Shown piece by piece: positions 35,218 to 45,768 of a stretch of DNA of 64,000 bases. Made by a program: the position numbers and the translations under genes. The notes beneath the pieces were generated by a model. The model was not told the DNA's origin. It saw only the letters and a program-made list of their open reading frames with translations, and searched no databases. Numbering within the stretch: position 1 is the stretch's first letter; the number at the start of each line of letters is the position of its first letter. The stretch lies in assembly GCF_019175385.1 (NCBI RefSeq), contig NC_083345.1:119477657-119541656 (forward strand), read 5' to 3'. This stretch comes from Lycium barbarum. Lineage: Eukaryota > Streptophyta > Magnoliopsida > Solanales > Solanaceae.

Positions 35218-35480
35218 TATATGTTGCATGGGCTGAGCACCGCCCTCTTGAAATTTCTGCATAAGGCTGAGCACCGCCTTTTATATGTTGCATGGGTTGT
35301 GCACCGCCCCTTTGGAATTTCTGCAAAAGGCTGAGCGTCGCCTTCTATATGTTGCACAGGCTGAGCACCGCCCTCTTGATGTTTCCGCATGAGCCTGAGC
35401 ACCGCCCTCTTGATATTTCTGCAAAAGGCTGAGCACCGCCCTCTTGATGATTCTGCATAAGGCCGAGCACCGTCTTCTAT
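35218..35480 (+). repeat. GCTGAGCACCGCC tandem repeat
   Basis: About eight copies of a 32-60-bp unit built on GGCTGAGCACCGCCCTCTTG and TTTCTGCA(A/T)AAG, imperfect, directly after the 29-bp array. Confidence 0.85.
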
Positions 35481-36069
35481 CTCAATTTTATTCTGACATG
35501 AACTACGCCTGACTTGATTCCCATGGTGGGATACGTAGGCGGCCCACATAGGCCTCTGTCACATTATTAGAAAATCTCAATTTTATTTCTGCTTGTAATT
35601 TGAACCACGCTCGACCTGATTCCCTTAGTGGGATACGTAGGCAGCCTATATAGGCTCGGTCTCGTCATTTTAAAAGCTCAACATCCTCCTGTGCTAGAAA
35701 CTGGGACAAAATTTTAAAGGCATCGCTGCAAGACGACATCGAGAGACTTGAAAGATATATGTTCAACAGAGTCAGCAGACAGAGGAAAACTTCGAAGAAA
35801 AGATTTCCAAGTTGCGGAAGCTAAAATATGTACAGCCTTGCAAGGATGGCATGTCGAACGGTTTGAGCTTTCTTATAACAATTATGCTTCTTGAGTATCA
35901 ACAATTTTCAAGATTTGCAATGAAATTAATGCTTGAGTCTTGCGAAAATTCTTTCAAACGTATCGATGCACAAATTTTTCCTATTGCTTTCAAATACCCC
36001 GCACTGCACATGCATTACTACTTTCAAATGCACCCAATATATATTGCTTTATTATTTTCAAATGCCTTG
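35481..36069 (+). other. Unique interior between arrays
   Basis: Two further copies of the CTGATTCCC..GGGATACGTAGGC motif (35513, 35608). No supported gene. Confidence 0.45.
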
Positions 36070-36830
36070 TGAATGATCGCAAGTGCACCGCACATGCTTT
36101 ATTATTTTCAAATGCTCTGCGTATGCTCGCAGACGCATTGCACCGCACATGCATTGCTTTATTATTTTCAAATGCTCTGCGTATGCTCGCAGACGCATTG
36201 CACCGCACCTGCATTGCTTTATTATTTTCAAATGCTCTGCGTATGCTCGCAGATGCATTGCACCGCACCTGCATTGCTTTATTATTTTCAAATGCTCTGC
36301 GTATGCTTGCAGACGCATTGCACCGCACATGCATTGCTTTATTATTTTCAAATGCCCTGCGTATGCTCGCAGACGCATTGCACCGCACACACATTGCTTT
36401 ATTATTTTCAAATGCTCCGCGTATGCTCGCATACGCATTGCACCGCACCTGCATCGCTTTATTTTTTTCAAATGCCCTGTGTATGCTCGCAGACGCATTG
36501 CACCGCACCCGCATCGCTTTATTATTTTCAAATGCCCTGCGTATGCTCGCAGACGCATTGCACCGCACCTGCATTGCTTTATTATTTCCAAATGCCCTGC
36601 GTATGCTCGCAGACGCATCGCACCGCACCTGCATTGCTTTATTATTTTCAAATGCTCTGTGTATGCTCGCAGACGCCCCGCACCGCACCTGCATTGCATT
36701 ATTACTTTCAAATGCCTTGCGAATGCTCGCAAACGCATCACACATACATTGCATTATTACTTTCAAATGCCTTGCGAATGCTCGCAAACGCATCGCACAT
36801 GCATTGCACTATTACTTTCAGCTACCCTGC
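36070..36830 (+). repeat. 60-bp tandem repeat, ~12 units
   Basis: Unit contains GCATTGCTTTATTATTTTCA, AATGCTCTGCGTATGCTCGC and AGACGCATTGCACCGCACCT. The unit length is a multiple of three, so long frames stay open on both strands through the array. These are repeat artefacts with no Kozak, domain or codon signal. Confidence 0.92.
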
Positions 36831-37529
36831 GAACGCATTCATCATGCCAGCTTTAAAAGCCTCATATATCATGAATCATTCAACTTAAATAGCCCATCCG
36901 GTTTAAGGCCTCATTAATCATCGCCAAAGGCGTCATTCTCATGAATCATCGGCCTAGAATTTCATTTGCATTAGCCTCAGCAAAGGCTATCATTTATTTA
37001 AATCATTGCATCTTTTTATGGGTTTATTTTACATCGCTTTATTTCGATATTTATTTTTACTGACTATTTTTATCTAGTTTAAAGTTTCGCAGGAGCTTTA
37101 GCGCAACGTGAAACTATTTCTTCGGCAGAAAACTGGGGCAATGCATCGGGAAGGAAAGCAGACTTCCCGACAAGGGTCAAAGATCTACCTCGAACTCTCG
37201 CCTCCAACTCCAAATATCCCGCTCACATTCCAGCAGAATTTTCGAGTTCTACCATAATACCTAGCGTCGTCATAATTCGACACTGGGACAATATTTTGCA
37301 AAGATTCGCACCAATCGAGATTTGTTATTCATAGGGGTCGTAGTCATCCCAGAACTACACACGGCCTGATTCTCATGCAGCCCGAGATATGTAGGCAACT
37401 CGGAGACCGGAGTTTAGCCGTAATCCTCTCAAATTTTTTCTTTACCCTTGGTCCTCCAAAATCCTTTAGCCGGGACAAAATAGGCTACTAAGTCAACGTC
37501 TTTGCCCAAAAATTCTTTCATCATTACCG
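36831..37529 (+). other. 3' interior of the gypsy element, no gene seen
   Basis: Includes GCCTGATTCTCATGCAGCC and ATATGTAGGCAACTC (~37365-37400), a diverged copy of the motif seen after gag. No coding sequence. Confidence 0.45.
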
Positions 37530-37546
37530 GGCAAAGAGGGACAAGT
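37530..37546 (+). other. Polypurine tract of the gypsy element
   Basis: GGGCAAAGAGGGACAAG directly before the 3' LTR. Confidence 0.75.
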
Positions 37547-37745
37547 TGTTGACACCCAGTTTTGTCCCACCTTTCCTCCGAAATACCTATTATTCGCTTC
37601 CAATATTTTGGCAACTTTAAAAAAGAATTATTTGCATTTTTTAGTATAATTATTAGCTTTTATTAATACCGGCATTTCATTATCCTGTCATTATCTTTTA
37701 CTACCGTCACTACTACCATTATTATGATCACTATGATTATTATTA

Positions 37746-37807
<62 letters not shown>

Positions 37808-40800
37808 GTTATTATTATTATTACCAGTATTATCATAATTTGCGTTTCAGCATTTTTACCACCTTATGCATACGCATCGCATTTATCTTCGCATAATTTA
37901 ATAATAGCATTTACTTACTGTTGAATTTCAAATATATTATCGCACGGCTATTACGACATCATTTAATTTTCATCTAAATACTAATAAATACATACTTTAT
38001 ATTAGGGGATATTTTAGCACACTCAGTATATGATTAATTTAAAATGGGTCTCTTATTTAAATTTAGAAGCCAAACAAATTTCTTCCATCCAGCCCAATAT
38101 TTTAAAATAGCCAGCCCAAATCAGTTAACCCATTATTTTCATCCGCCCAGCCCACATTTTCAGCCAATTTAGCACAAAAGAAAATTGACCCAGTCCATTA
38201 ACCCACGACCCAACCCAATTCTCATTTTAACAAAAATGAAACCCCTAAGGGTTTCATCTTTTTCTCCGATCAGCCGCACACCCCCTTCCTCTCTCTCTCC
38301 TCTCTCTTCTCTCCCTCTCTTCCCTTCCTCTCTCCCACGCCTCTGCCACATCCACTCCTCCCTGTTCCCCACGTTGTCACCGCACACCCCCATTCCCTCT
38401 GTCCCCCACGCTCCTCTCTCTCTTCTTCGCAAACCCTAGATTTCCCTATAAATACCGATGTCTATGTTCGTTGCAGGGGATCTTTTCGATTGAGGAAATT
38501 CCCCAAGAATGAGATTTTTTTTCCAGTAGCTGAAATCCCCTTAAAAATTAAAATTCTGAAGCAAGTTTTTTTTTCGAAACCTTGAAGATCTCTGAAATAT
38601 GAGTCTTTTTTTTAGTCGCCTATAATTCCTAAAATACGAGTTTTATTAGCAGTTACAATCTTGTTTTATTGTCGAGTCAAAATACTACATCAATTTTGTT
38701 TCGTTTACCTTGGTGTTGCTGCGAATCCGAGCATCGCAAGCTCGGATTTGGTAGTGTTCGAGTGTAGTTCGGAGATTCGATGCCTCACTTCGCTGCACCC
38801 GAAGAAGGTAATTCCCCTTTTCCCATTTATTTTGCATTTTTTGTTTCCTCAGTTACTATGTGTTAGTTCAGTTTTGCCATTTTTTGTGATTAAGAATGTT
38901 TATGTGACGAGTTAGTTAGCTAAATAATGTTTGTCCTGTGTTAGTTTATTTTACTGCCCCTATGGGATTTGTGTGTGTAGTTTGGTATCTACATATGTGT
39001 TAGAATAGACCTGTTCTAAATAAGAAATACCCATGAAATCTGTAGTATCAAATTAAGTTTAAATCGCCTGCTTCACACAGAATACTATGAATAATTTGTT
39101 TAGTATCCAGTTGTTGGATTTGTTGGATTTTGATATAACTGAATTACCCAAGGATGTTTTGGAGGGTTGAATCTTATTTCGCATGATGTTTTGAACAGTA
39201 ATGAAGGATGAAACTACTTATTTATCGTATTGTAAATACGCTTAAGGCTTGAAGCATGTATGATCGGGTAATATGCATCTGCGTGTTCATGGGCGAATAG
39301 ATGATCACTGTAGTTTCAGATTAGTTTCTTCCTATCATTTCACTTTTCTGAAAGTTTCTGATCTATGTGGGAATATGATGTGGTTATAATCCGTGTTTTT
39401 GGCGGGTTTCACGTGGGTAAACACCTCAGGTGTGATTAGTTTCTTTTGCTAAGTGTCAAGGCGTTAGCTGTGTTCTAGGATGGTATGGTGGTAGCTTTTA
39501 ATTACTAGTTCAATATCTGCTTATGTGTGTTGGTTGTCATTCTTAGTTAGTTATGTTTGTTAATGGTTGCAAGCATGTTTAGGCGCATTAGCCTTTTAGC
39601 ATTGTTTCGGGTTCAGCCGTATTGTATTGTTTAGTTGGTAATCTTCGTCTCCTCTTAGTTTTATTGTTTTCTTATGTGTGTTTTAATTCTTTGCTCGTTT
39701 GTTTCGATTTCTCGCTTAATATAGTTGGTTAGTATTCAACGGTATGATCTCATGTTAGCCGCTTAAATGGTTTGCCTCCATGTTTCGTGTTAATGTTTTA
39801 AGGTAGTTTGAAGTGTTAGTTTCTTGCATATTTAGCCGCTAGTCTTTATCCCATTATGTATATGATTCAAGTATAGTAGTGTAGTTCAGAGCAGCTTGAA
39901 CTATTTAATCTGTTATTTGTTTGAAGTATTAATCTGTCAGGAAGTAGATCTCTGTAGCATGTTCTGTGTCTATCGTTAGCCATATTTATCGATTACATAC
40001 TAATCTTTTTCCTTTCGTTTTTATGCATGACCACCGCGTGCAAGTCCAAGGAACTCATCTTCTTCCGCATTCGATGTTGGGCCAAAGCCCAACGAAACAT
40101 TCTATCGAGTCAGCCCCATCAGCTGTGTAAAATGATTCTGGGCCGAGGCCCATAACCGCAGCAACAGTGCACAGCAATTGGCCTGAAATGGGCCGATCCA
40201 TTTAATTCCTCTCCTCCTCTATTTTATGCTCCGTTGAGCATTTTGCTTTGGTATTGAATGACTAACGCTTTGCCTTGTTTCGTTCCTTAATATTAGATGA
40301 ATCCTAGCGGATTAGTGGGGATGATGTTAGTAGTAACGGGTAGTTAAATTAAAGGAGAAACCAATAGTTAATTCCCTAGGTTTCAGTTCTTATGTTAAAA
40401 TTATTTAAAGTCCTCTTTTATGCAAATTATTATGTTTTCTCTAAATCTCATTTTAAGCAACATTCTTATATTTTCTTTAAAACCTTAACAACCTTTCCTA
40501 GCCCCTTTTCTTAAAATTCAAAGCACCTTATTTAGCATTAATTAATTAGCCTAAGTTTGGCCGGACAACCGTAGTTAACGGATTCTAGAGGATGCCTAAC
40601 CCCTTCCCTTTAGGATAATATAGAACCTTTACCTAGAATCACACTGATTAAGCAGACTATTAACAGAGGTTTAGTTAGTTTTACCTTAGTTAATAATTAG
40701 GTGCCCTAATTCACCTTAAAATCAATTAGGTGGCGACTCCTTAAAACAAAGCATATAGGAATCTCCAATATGTTGTACTCTGCTTTAACCCGGTTAAAAT

Positions 40801-40811
40801 GGGGTATGCCA
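37547..40811 (+). repeat. 3' LTR of the 16.4-kb gypsy element
   Basis: 3265 bp; nearly identical to 24442-27656. The ~50-bp length difference is mostly explained by a longer (ATT)n run at ~37735-37825. Followed by TSD ACTGT. Confidence 0.92.
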
Positions 40812-40854
40812 ACTGTATTTGATGTTTTCTTCACCAGGAGAATTTATTGAATTG

Positions 40855-40965
40855 TTGCGTGCAAAACAAATGAGGGTGGACGTGTGCAAGTCCGAATTAA
40901 TTGGACTTCAATGTAGATATCAAACACCAAAAGAGAAATTTTAAAAAAAGGATTCACTTTCCAGC
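40855..40965 (+). repeat. Decayed SINE 3' fragment
   Basis: GTCCGAATTAATTGGACTTC and AGATATCAAACACCAAAAGAG resemble the distal body of the Solanaceae SINE seen at 7567 and 51720. Short and diverged. Confidence 0.45.
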
Positions 40966-41656
40966 TTTCTCACTCCAAGAAATCATAAATTGATTTAATC
41001 TACTTACGGCATCTTTCTCTTTGTATGCGGAGTCGGAATCCATTACAAGAGAAAGATAGATACCTACTTTTAATTTCAGGGTTGATATCTCGGTCGCTCA
41101 ACTAATAGTTATGGTAAGAAAGTAGGTGAATTCAGTATCTAAAATCAGTTAGTTCAGAGTGTGACCTTATTATACGTACGCATTTCTTAGCAGATGTATA
41201 CATAGTTCGAGTTGAAAATAATAGGTTCAGTCGAATCCTCAGAACTCATCCAATCTGATGGTGTTAGCTTTTAACTTATTACTCCATTTGGCATGTAATA
41301 ACGGCAGCCATGCATGCATTTTCTTACAACTATCATTAGGTTACATTGCAGGCAACATTAGTCCAATTTGATAAACTTGTTGACAGAAACAACTACAACA
41401 GAAAAGATTATGACTTTGAGAATTTGGTTGAAGCTTCGATGATTAATGATTAAACTACATCTTGTTGTAGAGTTACCTAAATTCCAAAATGTGAAAGGTA
41501 AATTTGATTCCAAGAATGATACAGGTTGATGAAAGGTTCTTCAGATTTTTGCCTACAGGCCACGCCAGTGTCTATGGCAGGGACCTGTCGAAAAATGGCA
41601 CCACATGCAATTGCAGCAACAAGTGCTTCATCGTGTTTTCTTTGACAAATTGTTCA
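40966..41656. other. Spacer, no gene seen
   Basis: No supported exon, RNA or delimited element. Confidence 0.4.
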
Positions 41657-41954
41657 TGTTAGCATAATGGACAGATTGTAGAATATCTACATTAAGATAT
41701 TCTCGATATGGTGAATATGAAGAGATATTATGAATATATGAAATATTATTAAGGATATTCTACATTTAGTGTAGAATATTATGTAACATTAGTGGAAGAA
41801 TATTTTGTAGGATTTACATTTAGTGTAGGATATTTTACTTCCTTTCCTCTCTTATTTCTCTTGTATATAAATACCAATGTATTCTGATGTAAGGGAATCA
41901 AGTAATTGAGATAGTCATTCTTCAGTTTCTCTTTTGTTTTCTCTACTCTTGACA
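41657..41954. mobile_element. Solo LTR (298 bp) with TSD GTTCA
   Basis: TGTTAGCATAATGG to CTCTTGACA, with GTTCA at 41652-41656 and 41955-41959. It has TATATAAATACC near 41875 and AATATTC-rich repeats in its first half. There is no internal domain, so it is the product of LTR-LTR recombination. Size and ends suggest a copia-type LTR. Confidence 0.85.
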
Positions 41955-42243
41955 GTTCATACTACAACTCACACTAGTATTACATATAAATGCAAACAAA
42001 AAGTGACATAGACAGTGAGGATATATTGGCCGATCCTAACAAGCACCATTGCACTTCACCTATGTAACACCAGGAAAAATAAGTAATTTGATCGATCCTC
42101 ACTAATTGTTCATAATACAACTCACACTAGTATTTCACATAGCAAACAGAAAAGCGACATAGACAGTGAGGATTTATTTGGCCGATCCTAACAAGCACCA
42201 TTGCACTTCACCTATATCACACCAGGAAAAATAAGTAATTTGA
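41955..42243. repeat. ~152-bp tandem duplication
   Basis: Unit 1 (41955-42090) and unit 2 (42108-42243) share GTTCATA(C/A)TACAACTCAC, GTGACATAGACAGTGAGGAT, CCGATCCTAACAAGCACC and AAATAAGTAATTTGA. Unit 1 is preceded by the solo LTR; unit 2 is not. Confidence 0.85.
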
Positions 42244-42793
42244 AGAATTATTGCTAGAGAAATAGATAGAAGGGCACATCAAAAACTAGAGGAAGGACGG
42301 CGCATTCACCATAAAAGATGTTGAAGACTTTGGTGCAGGATTGACCACTCAGCTATCGAAGTAACGTAAAAGACACATTTTGAAGTTTTTCCTGCCTCAT
42401 GAGGGCACACTTTAAGTCCCAAACTTCTGTTCAACCTTCCGCACTAATCTGCATTTTGAATGAAATTGCGACCGTCAGGAATAATTAATAGCGCCCACAA
42501 ACTGCTTAAACTAAAAATAGTCAGCAGATGTATAATATATGTACAATCCCCATATAATGTGTATAATCAGTGCATAACGTATATATACCAGCTAGGAAAA
42601 ATAAATAGTAAATCTGACTGGCTATTTGTGTAAAGATCCCAATTGTCTGAGCTAACATGTCGCAATCTATGAGGCTATACATACTACATCATGAATAAAA
42701 AGTTTGATATGCATGGGTCGATTTGGTGAAAGTGTGCCTAAACGAGAAATATTTGACTTGGTTAGTGTATGTGCAACAGAAACTTTCATGTAA
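42244..42793. other. 3' flank of the NLR gene
   Basis: AT-rich; likely contains the 3' UTR or a last intron of the NLR transcript. Nothing else recognised. Confidence 0.4.
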
Positions 42794-45661
42794 CTAGATT
42801 ATTTGAAGTATTCTTCTAATGATCAATTTCTCAGAATGCTGTAAGAATTGAAATAAGAAAACAAAGTACCTGTTTAAGTCTAGGGACAGGCTTTCAGGCA
42901 CCTGAACACCATCAGCCTCATAGTAATGTTTGATGGATAGAATCCGTCCAACCTTCGAACGACTGCTACTTTCTTTGCTACGGATACTCCCAACAAGTTC
43001 TGATGAAGCATGTTTTAGATTCATCAGTTCCAAATTGGTAAGATGTTCAAGTCCTTGAGGAACCTCCTTCAATTTAGGACAATCATGTATATGCAGGCGC
43101 ACCAGATTTGGCATAACTCCTTTAACGAATTCCATTTCCTCCAACTCTGGTGAACACGAAACGTGTAAGTCCTCGAGCTTTTGAAATCCTGATTTAAAAA
43201 ACAGTTGCTTCTTGCTGCTGTGTGCATTAACCAACACAAGATGCTCCAAACTGGGGAGCTGACTGATGCAGGGGATAAAATCCTGATCTTCAGGCAATTG
43301 GCTCCAATGCAAATGCAAATGCATAACGTTGAGCATCGAAGAAAACCAACAAGGAACGTTGTTCAATTTCCCAACCAAAGTAACCTTCCGGAAAATGTTC
43401 GACCGTGTTTCTGATACACCGTCTAATTTAAGGATTTCATTTTCATCCACTGCCATCAGAAGAATATGGTGAAGGAATTTAAGTTTGTCGATGGAGGAAC
43501 ATAAATCCTTCATATGTTCTTCTTTCACACATGTCAGCTCAATCCTTCTAAGCTTAGCCATTTTCCTAATCTTACGTGCTATATCCGCGTTTGCCTCAAT
43601 GCAATTAAGAACTTGTAAGTTCTTCAGCTTCCACAGCTTGCCTGGTACTTTCACCCCTTTAAAGTATGCAAAATGATCCGCTGCTATCTCCTTACCGTAG
43701 GCAAGCAGATATCGAAGATTATGCAGCTCAGTTATTCCATTCGGAAGTGAATTCACTTCTGTTCGTCTAATATCTAGCGTCTGTAGATTCCTCAGTCGAT
43801 TCACAGACATCGGAAGCTCTTTTATTCCAGTACCACTCAGACTTAAGTATCTTAAATTGAACAATTTACCTAGTTCATTAGGTAACGAGTCAACTTTCGA
43901 GTCATTCAACTCCAACACCCTCAGTAGTCTAAACCTGGATAAAAGATCATCCAATGGAATTTTCTCCCCTTTATTGAAAATAGAGAAAGATCGAACGTGT
44001 GTTAGGTTACCGTTCATCTTAAACGTTCCATCAACATTGTGCACGGACAATCGTCGTGCTCTTATCTCGTCTTTCTCCAACTCTTCTGCACTACATATAG
44101 ACAAGAAATTCTCTCTCTCTGAGATCGAACGAGCTAGCTCCCACATCAGATTGTGGAGCTTGCAAACCTTCGGCCTTATAAAACTCTGATGCTTTACAAC
44201 TTGTAATAAGTTTCTTGAAATCAGCTCTTTGAGATAGATTTTACCAACTTCGTCTGGATTCGAACTTCTTTTTTCTTCCAGAAAACCTTCAGCCATCCAC
44301 ATTCTAATGAGCCTACCTGCTCCAATCAATTCCCCCATTGGAAAACGACAACAATACAAAAAACAGTTTTTAAGGTAATATGGCAAATCGTTGAAACTCA
44401 TTAACATTACTGTTTTAACCTCATCCAGTAACTTATTGTTGCTTATATGCCAACTTAAGCTGTCATAAACTTCCCTCCATTTCAATTCTGACCTATCTTT
44501 GGATCCCATTAGTCCTCCAAGTGCAACAATTGCTAGTGGTAGACCTTCACATGTTTTCACGAATTCCCTGCCTATTTCCTCCAGTTCAGGAGGACACTGG
44601 CAATTCGGTTGACTCGAAAACGCCTTGTTACAAAATAACCTCCACGCGTGGATATCCACTAAAGGCTTCGAACGAAAAACACGGTTGCCACCTGGACCAT
44701 AAGGGTAAGCTGCAATATCCTCATTTCGAGTAGTTATTATGATCCTGCTCCGGTTTTTATCGTCCGGGAGAGCAACGCTTATTTGTCTCCAGAAATTATT
44801 GTTCCATACATCATCAAATACAACAACATACCTTTTTTTGTGCAAGAACTTCACAAGAGTCTCCACCAACTGTCTGTAGTCCATTGACTTCAAGTTTTTC
44901 GGAACCATATCTTCTTTTCCATTGAAGAATTCGGAGATCAACTTTCTGAGCAGGTCCTCGATCGTGTTATTTTGTGAGACAGAAACCCAAGCAGAACAGT
45001 CGAAATTCTTCTTCACGGTCAGGCTAGTATAGGCTTTCGCGACTAAAGTTGTCTTACCCGAACCACCCATGCCCGCAACAGAAATGACAATACGGTGGGC
45101 CTCTTCTCCCTCCAAGCTTGACACCAACGAGTGTCTAACTTCATCAATCCCTACAACTTCGTCGTTCTCAATGAATAGTGAAGACTCTCCAATATTTTGC
45201 ACACATCCGGCGGAATGATGTGAATTTGATCCAACGCTCGAGGATGCTTCCATGTGACTTAGATCATACCTCTTGCTTCGTTTCGCAATGTCTTTAATGT
45301 CACCTCTGATTCTCCTCAACTCCATAGCAGTTTTGTACCTCAACCATTTTACCTTTGGAAGGTAAAAAACACCAAACAGGCGCCCTGAAAAACCACCCTT
45401 TTTCATGCTACCCACATGATACAAGAACTCATCGATGATATCTTCCGCTTCAAAAGCTACGTCCCTAACCTGTACTACCCAAACATACACACTTTCATTC
45501 TGCTGTTTGCACTTCTCAGCATCTATGATGAATGAAGCTATGCTCTCTAGCTCAAGTTTCACATGCGAGATCTCGTCACGAACTCCTCCAATCACAGATC
45601 CCGGATGTTCAAGCAGGAACTCAATGCTCATTATCAAGATTTTGACAGCAGATTCAGCCAT
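42794..45661 (-). CDS. CC-NBS-LRR (NLR) disease-resistance-type protein, RPM1-like
   Basis: A single 955-codon frame for an intracellular immune receptor. The N-terminal Rx-type coiled coil (residues 1-130) has an EDVID-like AEDIIDEF at 72-79. NB-ARC motifs follow: P-loop GMGGSGKTT (197-205), kinase-2 VVVFDDVW (279-286), RNBS-B RIIITTRN (306-313), GLPL (373-376) and RNBS-D CFLYCCRFP (433-441). At the MHD position it reads LHN (502-504) instead of the usual MHD. LRRs run from ~551 to ~885 (LRVLELNDSKVDSLPNELGKL-type repeats). The last ~25 residues are hydrophobic and unlike NLR tails. A donor-like ACAG|GTAC lies at 42869/42870 (codon ~930), so the real protein may splice there and the reading to 42794 may be intron. 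There are no internal stops, so this is a plausible functional gene. Start chosen at MAESAVK, the usual CNL opening. Confidence 0.95.
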   Translation of the reverse strand: MAESAVKILIMSIEFLLEHPGSVIGGVRDEISHVKLELESIASFIIDAEKCKQQNESVYVWVVQVRDVAFEAEDIIDEFLYHVGSMKKGGFSGRLFGVFYLPKVKWLRYKTAMELRRIRGDIKDIAKRSKRYDLSHMEASSSVGSNSHHSAGCVQNIGESSLFIENDEVVGIDEVRHSLVSSLEGEEAHRIVISVAGMGGSGKTTLVAKAYTSLTVKKNFDCSAWVSVSQNNTIEDLLRKLISEFFNGKEDMVPKNLKSMDYRQLVETLVKFLHKKRYVVVFDDVWNNNFWRQISVALPDDKNRSRIIITTRNEDIAAYPYGPGGNRVFRSKPLVDIHAWRLFCNKAFSSQPNCQCPPELEEIGREFVKTCEGLPLAIVALGGLMGSKDRSELKWREVYDSLSWHISNNKLLDEVKTVMLMSFNDLPYYLKNCFLYCCRFPMGELIGAGRLIRMWMAEGFLEEKRSSNPDEVGKIYLKELISRNLLQVVKHQSFIRPKVCKLHNLMWELARSISERENFLSICSAEELEKDEIRARRLSVHNVDGTFKMNGNLTHVRSFSIFNKGEKIPLDDLLSRFRLLRVLELNDSKVDSLPNELGKLFNLRYLSLSGTGIKELPMSVNRLRNLQTLDIRRTEVNSLPNGITELHNLRYLLAYGKEIAADHFAYFKGVKVPGKLWKLKNLQVLNCIEANADIARKIRKMAKLRRIELTCVKEEHMKDLCSSIDKLKFLHHILLMAVDENEILKLDGVSETRSNIFRKVTLVGKLNNVPCWFSSMLNVMHLHLHWSQLPEDQDFIPCISQLPSLEHLVLVNAHSSKKQLFFKSGFQKLEDLHVSCSPELEEMEFVKGVMPNLVRLHIHDCPKLKEVPQGLEHLTNLELMNLKHASSELVGSIRSKESSSRSKVGRILSIKHYYEADGVQVPESLSLDLNRYFVFLFQFLQHSEKLIIRRILQII

Positions 45662-45757
45662 TTCTTTTTCCTTCTCAGAAATTGTAGTTTCAAGAACAGT
45701 GAAACACTTGGTTCTGTTGTATAAAGCTACTTATCAAGATTTAATTTTCCTGTATTG

Positions 45758-45768
45758 ATTTTTATATA
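45758..45768 (-). promoter_or_regulatory. TATA-like box upstream of the NLR
   Basis: On the minus strand reads TATATAAAAATC, ~100 bp upstream of the NLR start codon, a plausible core promoter with a short 5' UTR. Confidence 0.45.

Larger units (their letters stand above)
24442..40811 (+). mobile_element. Pol-less Ty3/gypsy (Tat/Ogre-like) LTR retrotransposon with 3.2-kb LTRs
   Basis: TSD ACTGT at 24437-24441 and 40812-40816. LTRs at 24442-27656 and 37547-40811 start TGTTGACACC and end ATGACA/ATGCCA. The primer site matches tRNA-Arg(ACG). The 9.9-kb interior holds a ~4.7-kb leader without genes, a broken gag (32390-33936), no protease, integrase or reverse transcriptase, then three tandem arrays. 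Structure fits the non-autonomous TR-GAG/LARD classes, here of Tat/Ogre type by gag sequence and tRNA-Arg priming. LTRs differ by about 1 percent by eye outside a microsatellite, so insertion is recent. Confidence 0.92.

Noticed and set aside
34653..36830. Regular direct repeats that look CRISPR-like
   Set aside because: The units are contiguous with no unique spacers, lie inside a plant LTR retrotransposon, and there are no cas genes.
35940..36917. Frames of 227-325 codons on both strands
   Set aside because: They arise only because the 60-bp tandem unit is a multiple of three and poor in stops; no domain or start context.
37724..37924. Isoleucine-rich 66-codon frame
   Set aside because: Translation of an (ATT)n microsatellite in the LTR.
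43205..45758. Several plus-strand frames of 60-110 codons
   Set aside because: Antisense to the NLR coding sequence.
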